The notes: generated by a model from the letters alone, not told the origin. Shown: positions 1 through 6,395, numbered from the stretch's first letter. The stretch: DNA of 6,395 nucleotides from Planctomycetia bacterium (GCA_005776545.1 SXOY01000025.1:1-6395), one strand, 5' to 3'. A program made the numbers and translations.

Positions 1-762
<762 letters not shown>

Positions 763-1530
763 TCAGCAACCTGAACCGAAGGCCTCGACAAAGTCCAGGT
801 AATCAAATAGATCGGGCGTGCCATCACGATTGAAATCTGCTCGGTCTGTCGTAGCAGCAAAGGCCTCAACGAAATCGAGGTGATCAAACAGGTTCAATTC
901 ATTGTCACAATTGAAGTCGGAGGGGCAGCCGTCATTGGAGAGTTCAACAATGCAGGTGGTGTACTGGGCATTCGGGCCTGGTGCCGGATCATTGGCGATT
1001 AACAACAACATTCCGAAACCTCGCAATGCACCTTTAGGAAGAGTGAGTACAAGAGTTGCAGTCGAAGCTCCCAGCGTAACTGGGGAATCAAAGGTGAACT
1101 GGGCATTCCAGAATCGGCTTTCGGGGTCACCGTCACACTCTGCTGCAAACTGGTTATCGATGCGAATCGCCGTTGGAACTACACCGCCATCATCAATATA
1201 CGTTGCATCTACGATCGGGACGACGCAACTGGGGAACCATGCCGCGATCGAAAGCGAGTTGTGGATCGGCAACGCGGCCAGGGGACGCTCACGTATGACG
1301 ACATAGTCGAAACGCGGATCTTGGAACATGCCGCATGTAAACACACCGGATGTTTCCAGTGTCAGTCCGGTGCAGACAGCTTGCGGGCCACCAGGAATGG
1401 CAAAGACATCTCCTACGCAATTGTTCGCAGCCAAACCAATCGCGCCAAGAGCTACTAGAAGGCTGGAACGAAGGCTTGAGATTATCATGAAAACTCTGAT
1501 CTGCCGCGAAGGGGTCGTGTACTTGAGCAT
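763..1530 (-). CDS. Secreted GC-type dockerin domain protein, function unknown
   Basis: This is an exported protein of 255 residues from the ATG at 1530. A hydrophobic signal segment (SSLLVALGAIGLAA, about residues 22-36) follows a long basic N-region. The body, about residues 42-200, is cysteine-containing and probably beta-rich; I do not recognise it. The C-terminus carries two dockerin-like repeats, DFNCDNELNLFD (205-216) and DFNRDGTPDLFD (232-243), each followed by LDFVEAF. Asp/Asn at loop positions 1, 3, 5, 9 and 12 fit an EF-hand-like calcium site. The protein ends GSGC, as in the planctomycete GC-type dockerin proteins, where the domain is presumed to anchor or sort the protein; a cohesin partner is not known to me. 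The ATG at 1530 is preferred because GGAG lies 8 bases upstream. An upstream GTG at 1539 overlaps that GGAG. An internal ATG at 1488 would give a more usual signal-peptide length and remains possible. The gene diverges from the hydrolase gene. Confidence 0.85.
   Translation of the reverse strand: MLKYTTPSRQIRVFMIISSLRSSLLVALGAIGLAANNCVGDVFAIPGGPQAVCTGLTLETSGVFTCGMFQDPRFDYVVIRERPLAALPIHNSLSIAAWFPSCVVPIVDATYIDDGGVVPTAIRIDNQFAAECDGDPESRFWNAQFTFDSPVTLGASTATLVLTLPKGALRGFGMLLLIANDPAPGPNAQYTTCIVELSNDGCPSDFNCDNELNLFDHLDFVEAFAATTDRADFNRDGTPDLFDYLDFVEAFGSGC
778..918 (-). repeat. Two dockerin-repeat coding units, 81-bp period
   Basis: Bases 859-918 and 778-837 each encode a 20-residue unit of the form DFN-x-D...LFD-x-LDFVEAF. 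The units start 81 bases (27 codons) apart. They are similar in protein and still partly similar in DNA, which fits an old internal duplication, the normal two-repeat architecture of dockerin domains. The first unit has Cys and Asn in loop positions 4 and 6 (DFNCDN), where the second has the more canonical DFNRDG. Confidence 0.85.
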
Positions 1531-1538
1531 GGTTGACA

Positions 1539-1542
1539 CTCC
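1539..1542 (-). promoter_or_regulatory. Shine-Dalgarno GGAG deciding the dockerin gene start
   Basis: On the minus strand GGAG occupies 1542-1539, and 8 bases separate it from the ATG at 1530. It overlaps the alternative GTG at 1539, so that GTG cannot use it. It therefore favours 1530 as the start. It also lies in the 33-bp divergent gap beside the probable -10 of the hydrolase gene. Confidence 0.6.
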
Positions 1543-1550
1543 GAGATTAC

Positions 1551-1556
1551 TACAAT
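1551..1556 (+). promoter_or_regulatory. Candidate -10 box (TACAAT) of hydrolase gene, possibly leaderless
   Basis: TACAAT matches the TATAAT consensus at five of six positions and ends 7 bases before the ATG at 1564. Transcription would therefore start at or next to the start codon. No Shine-Dalgarno sequence is visible before that ATG, which agrees with a leaderless mRNA. A perfect TTGACA lies at 1533-1538, but its 12-bp spacing is too short for an ordinary sigma-70 pair. The promoter call is inference. Confidence 0.4.
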
Positions 1557-1563
1557 CTTGCGT

Positions 1564-3078
1564 ATGAAACAGGTCACAGCTGCAATAGGCGCATTTCTTC
1601 TCTCCTGTTCAATCGGCTATTCGCAGGAAAAGCCCCCAACCCAAATCGAATTCGCCCCCGTCACCCGCGAGGAACTTTCCCACGCCTACATGCGGTTCGA
1701 CTCGCTCCTGCAGCAGAACCCGCAATCTCCGGAACGGATGATCGAGCTTAACAAGGGTTTCGATGCTGTCACGCAGAAGTTCTTTACATTTCAACTCGCC
1801 GCCGCGACCCACGATCTGAACGAACTCTCGCTCTCGCTTCTGCCTGCTGATGCTGACAGAGATGCGTACCGCGTCGCGTGGTCACTCGCGACGGAACTTT
1901 CTCCTGTGGAACTTCGCACCGATTCGCCAGACGCAGCCATCGTTCTCCGCGGCATGTACCCGGTCACTGCGGTCGCGCCGGTTTCGCTATGGGTTGAACT
2001 TGCGCCATCAGATGCACCGTTGCTGCAAGTAACCCCTGTGCTTCACAAAGTTGTGGCGATGGTTGGTTCACCAGTGCAGCTTCGCTTGCCGCTGAAAGCC
2101 GTATTTGCCGCACGCGAGAATCTCTCGATCACACTTTCATTTTCTGCTGACGAGCTGTTTGAAACTCGGCGCTATCTGGTGCCTCGCGCCGATCCAGAGT
2201 TTTTCTCCGGGCCATTTGCGCGCAAACTCGCTACGTTCAAAGACACCGATGGAAAAGATGCCGGATACCAACGCGCTAATGCTATGTGTGCTGAGCGAAT
2301 CAAAAATTTTTCCGGAACGCACTCCGCAATTCGATCGGCGCAATATCTTCTCAATCCAAAAATCTACGAACGTCAGCTCTATCAGGAAATAAAGCTGCTC
2401 TCGGGTGGCATCAATCCGTATCGAAACCGTCCTGGTGATATCTGGCGTCCGATTATTTCATCGAAGGCAAAGTATCCCGCAGTTCCGTGCCGCGTGTATG
2501 TCCCTGCTGCTCTCGAAAACGCAGTGTCTGGCAGTTCGCTGGGCACCCCCCTGATCATCGCCCTTCACGGCGCGGGAGGCGATGAGAGCATGTTCATGGA
2601 TGCGTACGGAAGTGGCGAGATCAAACGCCTCGCCGATGAGTTCAATTGTATTGTCGCTTCACCATCTACTAACGCGCTCATGCTTCATGGCGCAGCGCTC
2701 GCGGACCTGATCGATCAACTCTCCGAAGATTTTAATATTGATAAGACTCGTGTCTATGTCATCGGTCACTCGATGGGTGCTGGCTTGGCTTCCAGAATCG
2801 CATTTCAACGGACTGATATCGCGGCAGCGGTTTGCATTGCAGGTGGCGATTTCGCGGCGGCGGCAGGATCACGTTCCTGTCCCACTCTTGTGTTTGGCGC
2901 ACAGCTTGATCCGCTCATGTCCGCGGAGGTTCTCGCGAAAAAAGTTGCTGCTGCAAAGGCGGCTGGTCACACGATCGAATACCGCCTTGCAGAGAATCAA
3001 GGACACACGCTCATTGTCAGCGCCAAACTTCGTGAGTCCGTGGAGTGGTTGCTTACCCACACCCTTGCCACCAAGTAG
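1564..3078 (+). CDS. Exported alpha/beta-hydrolase, PHB depolymerase/esterase-like, with extra N-terminal region
   Basis: This predicted serine hydrolase has 504 residues from the ATG at 1564. The N-terminus MKQVTAAIGAFLLSCSIGYS is a signal peptide. LLSC could be a lipobox with Cys15 as the lipidated residue, although Leu at -2 is not ideal; otherwise cleavage near YSQ-EK is likely. Residues about 25-300 form a long region I do not recognise, probably helical at first and then beta-rich. The catalytic domain covers about 305-504. It shows the oxyanion loop HGAGG (335-339), the nucleophile elbow GHSMG with Ser403, a probable acid Asp449 in GAQLDPLM and a probable catalytic His481 in NQGHTLIV. 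This order is typical of feruloyl esterase/PHB-depolymerase-like and dienelactone-hydrolase-like enzymes that cleave esters outside the cytoplasm. The substrate cannot be read from the sequence. A TTG at 1558 is an alternative start but would spoil the signal peptide only slightly. The gene diverges from the dockerin gene. Confidence 0.85.
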   Translation: MKQVTAAIGAFLLSCSIGYSQEKPPTQIEFAPVTREELSHAYMRFDSLLQQNPQSPERMIELNKGFDAVTQKFFTFQLAAATHDLNELSLSLLPADADRDAYRVAWSLATELSPVELRTDSPDAAIVLRGMYPVTAVAPVSLWVELAPSDAPLLQVTPVLHKVVAMVGSPVQLRLPLKAVFAARENLSITLSFSADELFETRRYLVPRADPEFFSGPFARKLATFKDTDGKDAGYQRANAMCAERIKNFSGTHSAIRSAQYLLNPKIYERQLYQEIKLLSGGINPYRNRPGDIWRPIISSKAKYPAVPCRVYVPAALENAVSGSSLGTPLIIALHGAGGDESMFMDAYGSGEIKRLADEFNCIVASPSTNALMLHGAALADLIDQLSEDFNIDKTRVYVIGHSMGAGLASRIAFQRTDIAAAVCIAGGDFAAAAGSRSCPTLVFGAQLDPLMSAEVLAKKVAAAKAAGHTIEYRLAENQGHTLIVSAKLRESVEWLLTHTLATK

Positions 3079-3080
3079 CC

Positions 3081-3110
3081 GATCGTCACAGGTCGTCACG
3101 GGCCGTCACG
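3081..3110. repeat. Three tandem 10-bp direct repeats (consensus GNYCGTCACR)
   Basis: Three adjacent units read GATCGTCACA, GGTCGTCACG and GGCCGTCACG. The CGTCAC core is invariant and the period is exactly 10 bp. The array begins two bases after the hydrolase stop codon. Spacing of about one helical turn would put all cores on the same DNA face, as in an operator array, but the array could equally be a chance or slipped-strand repeat. Confidence 0.7.
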
Positions 3111-3170
3111 GACACAAACGACTAGGTATCGAAGTGCGTAAATCCTATCAAACCTCAAACACGCATGCGT

Positions 3171-3270
3171 AATTCTCCTCGTTTTCTGCGTCAATCTTGC
3201 CTCAAGTCGTCTGTTCTAATCGCCTCCTCCCGATCGCTTCCCTATCCTTGTGTCTCTGCAACCAACCTCT
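3171..3270 (+). terminator. C-rich, G-poor tract, possible Rho-dependent termination region
   Basis: In these 100 bases I count 37 C, 13 G, 36 T and 14 A, so pyrimidines make up 73 percent of the plus strand. Such a C-over-G bubble downstream of a coding region is what rut-type Rho loading sites look like. No hairpin followed by a T-run is visible after the hydrolase stop, so Rho-dependent ending of that transcript is a reasonable inference. The tract overlaps a candidate promoter, so it may instead be part of the helicase leader. Confidence 0.3.
3212..3220 (+). promoter_or_regulatory. Candidate extended -10 promoter of the helicase gene
   Basis: TG-T-TCTAAT fits the extended -10 pattern TGnTATAAT, with five of six hexamer matches. 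No good -35 is seen at 16-18 bp, which extended -10 promoters tolerate. Transcription would begin near 3227 and leave a leader of about 125 bases that contains the two overlapping palindromes. This is a motif-based guess. Confidence 0.3.
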
Positions 3271-3277
3271 GCCGCGC

Positions 3278-3304
3278 CCGCGAGACTCGCGGATGATCAT
3301 CCGC
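3278..3304. promoter_or_regulatory. Two overlapping palindromes upstream of the helicase gene
   Basis: CCGCGAGACTCGCGG (3278-3292) is a perfect 7-bp dyad around a single A. GCGGATGATCATCCGC (3289-3304) is a perfect 16-bp palindrome. They share GCGG at 3289-3292, so as RNA hairpins they would exclude each other. GCCGCGC occurs as a direct repeat on both sides (3271-3277 and 3307-3313). The block ends 47 bases before the helicase ATG. It could be an operator for a dimeric regulator or a leader RNA switch. No T-run follows, so it is not a simple intrinsic terminator. Confidence 0.6.
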
Positions 3305-3351
3305 CCGCCGCGCGACATTGAGTGAATCTTGAGAAAAGGGTTTTTGGTCAT

Positions 3352-4881
3352 ATGAATAATTCAGAATCCGCCCCAATTGGCGGCCCAATCGGCGACCAAC
3401 TCACCGAATCCGAACCACTGGCCGCAGTCGAAGTGAACTCCGAACCCAATGTTCCACTTTCGGACATCTTTGATCCGACAGCCACTTTCGAATCGCTTGG
3501 CCTTCGCAACAGCGTTCAGAAGGGCATAGATGCCGCGGGCTACAAGTATCCGACGCTGGTCCAGTCTAAATTGATTCCCGCGATCCTCGCCGGCAAAGAT
3601 GTGATGGGTCAGGCTAAGACAGGTTCAGGAAAGACTGCCGCGTTTGCATTGCCACTTTTGCATCGTTGCGAAAAAGAGCTGGCTGGGCAAGCGTTGATTC
3701 TGTGCCCCACACGCGAACTTGCAATTCAGATCACCGCAGAGATTGATGCACTTGGACAGTTCACGCCTATTAAGGCCGCCGCGATCTATGGTGGCGATAA
3801 CATGCGTGAGCAGATGGATGAACTCGCACGCGGGCCGCAGATTCTGGTCGGCACGCCTGGGCGCGTGATGGACTTTGCTGAACGCGGCAATATTCACTTT
3901 AAGAACGTCAAGTTCGTTGTGCTCGATGAAGTCGATCGCATGCTGGATATTGGGTTTCGTGAAGACATCCGCACGATCCTCGAGAAATGCAAGCCGCCAA
4001 CTGAGCGGCAGACGATCATGGTGTCGGCGACCATCTCTGATGAAATCGATCGGCTCGCGCGCAAACAGATGAACAATCCAGAGAAGATTGAAGTCATCGG
4101 CAAGTCGCTGGTTGTTTCACAGGTCAAGCAATACCACTTGCCGGTCGATGCGTGGGACAAGAAGAAACTGCTTCTTCATGTGTTGCGTCACGAAGAACCA
4201 GCGCTCACGCTGATCTTCTGCAACCTCAAACGCACTGTTGATGAGATCTCTGAAGGTCTCTCGAAGCGCGGCATTGAAGCTCACGCGATTCACGGCGATC
4301 ACCCGCAGCGCAAACGCAACAAGACGATGCAGCGCCTCCGTGAAGGCGAGCTTTCGGTCCTGGTGTGCTCAGATCTCGCATCCCGCGGCATCGATGTCGA
4401 GGGAATTTCACACGTCATCAATTTCGATTTGCCTCTGGATCCAGAGGTCTACGTGCACCGCATTGGGCGTACTGCTCGAGCTGGTCGCGCCGGTGTTGCA
4501 TGGTCACTCATTTCTCCTGCTGAAGGAGATCTGTTGACTTCGATTGAGATGCTCACAAATACTGAGATTCCCAAGCTGCACTATCCTGATTTCACGCCGT
4601 CGCCCCGCCCCGAAGGATGGCGAGGCGATGATGGTCCGCGTAATCGTGCACAGACCGAAGCCGCGCCGCCACCGGAAGAGCCTCGCACGAGTTTCGCCCG
4701 GCCGCAGAACGATGGTTCGCAGCTTGCGCCGACTGGCTCGACCCCCGTGCCGCAGGTGGTAGCGTCAGCAACCGGTCTGCCCCTTCCGGCAACCGTTGAC
4801 GCATCCAAATTCCCCGGCGGTATTGTTCCAACCAAACTGCCACCGAAGCGCATGATGGGGAAGGTCTACAAGAATCGCTGA
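3352..4881 (+). CDS. DEAD-box ATP-dependent RNA helicase (DEVD variant)
   Basis: This is a cytoplasmic RNA helicase of 509 residues from the ATG at 3352. It unwinds or remodels RNA duplexes, and relatives act in ribosome assembly, mRNA decay and cold adaptation. All core motifs are present in order: Q-motif region 46-71, motif I AKTGSGKT (88-95), Ia PTRELA (119-124), GG (147-148), Ib TPGR (168-171), II DEVD (192-195), III SAT (225-227), IV LIFCN (287-291), V around SDLASRGID (340-348) and VI HRIGRTARAG (369-378). Motif II is DEVD instead of DEAD; the catalytic Asp-Glu pair is kept, so the enzyme should be active. Residues 1-45 are acidic and low in complexity. The last ~90 residues are proline-rich and probably disordered, ending in a basic PPKRMMGKVYKNR tail that may bind RNA. 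The general layout is RhlE-like, but I cannot assign a specific subfamily. A GTG at 3322 is in frame; the ATG is preferred, with a weak AAAAGGG 11 bases upstream. Confidence 0.96.
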   Translation: MNNSESAPIGGPIGDQLTESEPLAAVEVNSEPNVPLSDIFDPTATFESLGLRNSVQKGIDAAGYKYPTLVQSKLIPAILAGKDVMGQAKTGSGKTAAFALPLLHRCEKELAGQALILCPTRELAIQITAEIDALGQFTPIKAAAIYGGDNMREQMDELARGPQILVGTPGRVMDFAERGNIHFKNVKFVVLDEVDRMLDIGFREDIRTILEKCKPPTERQTIMVSATISDEIDRLARKQMNNPEKIEVIGKSLVVSQVKQYHLPVDAWDKKKLLLHVLRHEEPALTLIFCNLKRTVDEISEGLSKRGIEAHAIHGDHPQRKRNKTMQRLREGELSVLVCSDLASRGIDVEGISHVINFDLPLDPEVYVHRIGRTARAGRAGVAWSLISPAEGDLLTSIEMLTNTEIPKLHYPDFTPSPRPEGWRGDDGPRNRAQTEAAPPPEEPRTSFARPQNDGSQLAPTGSTPVPQVVASATGLPLPATVDASKFPGGIVPTKLPPKRMMGKVYKNR

Positions 4882-4882
4882 G

Positions 4883-4896
4883 CCGAAAGAGTTCGG
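4883..4896 (+). other. Small stem-loop just after the helicase stop
   Basis: CCGAA (4883-4887) pairs with TTCGG (4892-4896) around an AGAG tetraloop, starting one base after the helicase stop codon. No T-run follows, so it is not a standard intrinsic terminator. It could protect the 3' end of a processed transcript, or be chance. Confidence 0.3.
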
Positions 4897-4907
4897 GGCA
4901 CAAGGTG

Positions 4908-4916
4908 TGGTATCCT
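4908..4916 (+). promoter_or_regulatory. Candidate extended -10 box (TG-G-TATCCT) of the O-antigen ligase-family gene
   Basis: TGGTATCCT fits the extended -10 pattern, with four of six hexamer matches. It ends 8 bases before the ATG at 4925, so a transcript from it would be leaderless or nearly so. No clear -35 is present, and no Shine-Dalgarno sequence lies at normal distance from that ATG. Co-transcription from the helicase gene across the 43-base gap is the alternative. Confidence 0.3.
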
Positions 4917-4924
4917 CACACTCA

Positions 4925-6358
4925 ATGAGCCAGCCTGCAACTGATTCTGGAGAACCACTGCTGCAATCTGCGGCAACTGGTTCTCGCATGAGTTGGTTCT
5001 TCAATGGCGGCTGGAACTCGTACCAAAACGCGCAGCGAGAATTTGAACTTCAGTTTCGCAAAGATCGACTTGGGCACCGCCTCCAGACCTGGCTCACAGG
5101 GCTTATGTGCATCGTCGCGTGCATGCCGTCGACTTTTATCACTATTGGAATGGCGATCGTTGGAGGCTATTACTGTCTGCGGCTGACCAATACGTATCGC
5201 ACTGCGTGGCGGCCATTTGTTTCGCCGTTTGCCGTGTGCTTTTTTGCGTTTGCATTGTGGCAGATGATCTCGATTTCTTGGTCACTCAACCCTGATCATG
5301 GCTGGAATGAGATATCCAAGTTGCGGTGGGCGATGTTTACCCTCGCGGTCTGGCCGGTGATCGATCGTCGGTCAACGCTTATTGCGTTTCTGTGCGGTGG
5401 GCTGTTTCTTGGGAATCTCTCGCAGGTCGCCGAGGAGATCGGTCGTCACTATGGAATGTACAACTCGCTGGTGATTTTCACCGGCAGGAACATCGACTGG
5501 ATGCTCGATCTCAACCGTACTGGTGGCTGGTGGCATCCGTTGGCAGCAGGCTCGATGCTCGTAGCGGCATTGGGCTTGCACTTGCCCGCATCGATCATGG
5601 GCACTGGGAAGGTGCGAGTAATTGCACTCGCTGGATCGATCGTGTCGCTTGTCGGGATCGTTGCCACTGGAACGCGCGGCGCGATTCTGGCAGCTGTTGT
5701 GCTCATCGTAATTGTGGTTCTATATGCTGCTTTGCGTGTTCGTCCGTCAAGAAAGACGATTGGCATGTCCGCAGTCGTACTTGGAATCGCCGCCTGCATC
5801 GGGATGATGACCATCGGAGATCGCGTTGTCATCCGCGCCAGCAATGCGATCAATGAAGTGCAACGCGCCATTGAAAGCAAGAATTACAAGTCCGACAATG
5901 GTGCCCGAGTGCAAATGGCGATCTGGAGCTTTGAAGCGATCAAGGCTCGACCGTTCACAGGGATTGGAGCCGGCAGTTTTGAGGCGTGGTCGGCGCAGCA
6001 AGTTGTGGCAGAAGGCGGAGTGCCATCAAATCGTCTCGGTGACGACTCAACTAAGACAACAGTATTTGAACACGCGCACAACTCGGCACTTCATATCATC
6101 GTGACCACGGGAATCATCGGACTCGCGCTGGCACTTCTGACGGTGTTCAGCGCGCTTTGGGGAGCGTTTGCGACGCTCTCAATACAGCAGCAGGGGACCT
6201 ACGCTGCGGGGCCGGGGTGGGCACTCATTGGCATGTTGATTGTCAGTATGACTGATCCGATTCACTTTAATACTCAGACGGGTGTTCTGTTGTTTCTGCT
6301 GTTTGCACTCTGCCCGGCGTGGCGTCCTTCAGAGACTCAGGGAGTGCACCAACCTTGA
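4925..6358 (+). CDS. O-antigen ligase/polymerase-family membrane protein (Wzy/WaaL-like)
   Basis: This multi-pass inner-membrane protein has 477 residues from the ATG at 4925. Members of the family join or polymerise undecaprenyl-linked glycan units on the periplasmic side, as WaaL-type ligases or Wzy-type polymerases. About ten to twelve hydrophobic segments are visible, for example near 58-80, 101-119, 136-152, 206-225, 231-246, 252-271, 279-297, 389-415 and 451-464. Family landmarks are ATGTRGAIL (around 247-255), a large periplasmic loop (about 298-388) with RVQMAIWSFEAIKARPFTGI followed by GAGSF, and HAHNSALH (383-390), whose His residues match the conserved H-x-H-N element. A cytoplasmic N-terminal segment of about 55 residues precedes the first membrane helix. 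The next gene overlaps its stop codon and looks like a glycosyltransferase, which fits a polysaccharide operon. Ligase and polymerase cannot be told apart from sequence alone. An alternative GTG start lies at 4907. Confidence 0.88.
   Translation: MSQPATDSGEPLLQSAATGSRMSWFFNGGWNSYQNAQREFELQFRKDRLGHRLQTWLTGLMCIVACMPSTFITIGMAIVGGYYCLRLTNTYRTAWRPFVSPFAVCFFAFALWQMISISWSLNPDHGWNEISKLRWAMFTLAVWPVIDRRSTLIAFLCGGLFLGNLSQVAEEIGRHYGMYNSLVIFTGRNIDWMLDLNRTGGWWHPLAAGSMLVAALGLHLPASIMGTGKVRVIALAGSIVSLVGIVATGTRGAILAAVVLIVIVVLYAALRVRPSRKTIGMSAVVLGIAACIGMMTIGDRVVIRASNAINEVQRAIESKNYKSDNGARVQMAIWSFEAIKARPFTGIGAGSFEAWSAQQVVAEGGVPSNRLGDDSTKTTVFEHAHNSALHIIVTTGIIGLALALLTVFSALWGAFATLSIQQQGTYAAGPGWALIGMLIVSMTDPIHFNTQTGVLLFLLFALCPAWRPSETQGVHQP
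6339..6344 (+). promoter_or_regulatory. Shine-Dalgarno AGGGAG for the overlapping downstream start
   Basis: AGGGAG lies inside the end of the O-antigen ligase-family gene, 10 bases before the TTG at 6355. It is the strongest ribosome-binding-site match in the plus-strand part of the window and is the main support for reading 6355 as a start codon. Confidence 0.5.
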
Positions 6359-6395
6359 AACTGTTGCTCTTTGCAGATTACGTTCGCAGCTCGCC
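6355..6395 (+). CDS. Start of a downstream gene, possibly a glycosyltransferase, cut by window edge
   Basis: Only 13 codons are visible, reading (M)KLLLFADYVRSS from a TTG start. The TTG (6355-6357) overlaps the TGA stop (6356-6358) of the preceding gene, an arrangement typical of translational coupling, and AGGGAG lies 10 bases upstream. A short beta-strand of the KLLLFAD type at the very N-terminus is common in GT-B glycosyltransferases, and the neighbour is a polysaccharide enzyme, so that is the best guess. The visible part is far too short to confirm a family, and the true start could also be further downstream. Confidence 0.45.
   Translation, partial: MKLLLFADYVRSS

Noticed and set aside
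902..1306. Plus-strand open frame of 134 codons opposite the dockerin gene
   Set aside because: The opposite strand encodes a signal peptide, dockerin repeats and the GC terminus. The plus-strand product has no such features and lacks a ribosome-binding site.
1533..1556. TTGACA (1533-1538) with TACAAT (1551-1556) as a classical sigma-70 promoter
   Set aside because: The spacing is 12 bp, far from the usual 16-18. I keep TACAAT only as a possible -10 and treat the perfect TTGACA as probably coincidental.
2738..3172. Plus-strand open frame of 144 codons overlapping the hydrolase catalytic region
   Set aside because: It is out of frame with the catalytic Ser, Asp and His motifs, and its product is low-complexity Arg/Ser-rich, as expected of a shadow frame.
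3925..3936. DEVD motif as a sign of an inactive helicase
   Set aside because: The catalytic Asp and Glu are intact and all the other motifs are canonical.
4592..4903. Long minus-strand open frames opposite the helicase 3' end
   Set aside because: They lie antisense to a clearly coding region with strong family motifs and show no recognisable domain of their own.

Overview
The window most likely comes from a planctomycete of the Phycisphaerae type. The main clue is a secreted protein on the minus strand (763-1530). It ends in two EF-hand-like dockerin repeats of the form D-x-N-x-D...D...LDFVEAF and stops on a terminal Gly-Cys, the 'GC-type dockerin' ending I associate with these bacteria. Weak or absent Shine-Dalgarno sequences at several starts do not conflict with this. 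The assignment is inference from family knowledge; no rRNA or other marker is present.

Layout. (1) 1-528, minus: first 176 codons of dnaK (Hsp70), running off the left edge. (2) 529-762: gap with only weak inverted repeats and no CIRCE element. (3) 763-1530, minus: GC-type dockerin secreted protein. (4) 1531-1563: a 33-bp divergent gap holding translation and probable promoter signals for genes pointing both ways. (5) 1564-3078, plus: exported alpha/beta-hydrolase of the polyhydroxybutyrate-depolymerase/esterase type with a long N-terminal region of unknown function. (6) 3079-3351: the most structured non-coding stretch, with three tandem 10-bp repeats, a C-rich/G-poor tract, a candidate extended -10 and two overlapping palindromes just upstream of the next gene. 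(7) 3352-4881, plus: DEAD-box RNA helicase with DEVD in motif II. (8) 4925-6358, plus: multi-pass O-antigen ligase/polymerase-family protein. (9) 6355-6395, plus: first codons of a gene whose start overlaps the previous stop, possibly a glycosyltransferase.

The genes do not form one pathway. dnaK and the helicase are protein- and RNA-quality functions, the dockerin protein and hydrolase are exported, and the last two genes look like the start of a surface-polysaccharide operon. I found no mobile element, CRISPR array, tRNA, rRNA or defence system. I see no clearly new biological system. The best leads are the helicase leader region, the compact divergent gap with a possible leaderless start, and the dockerin protein.
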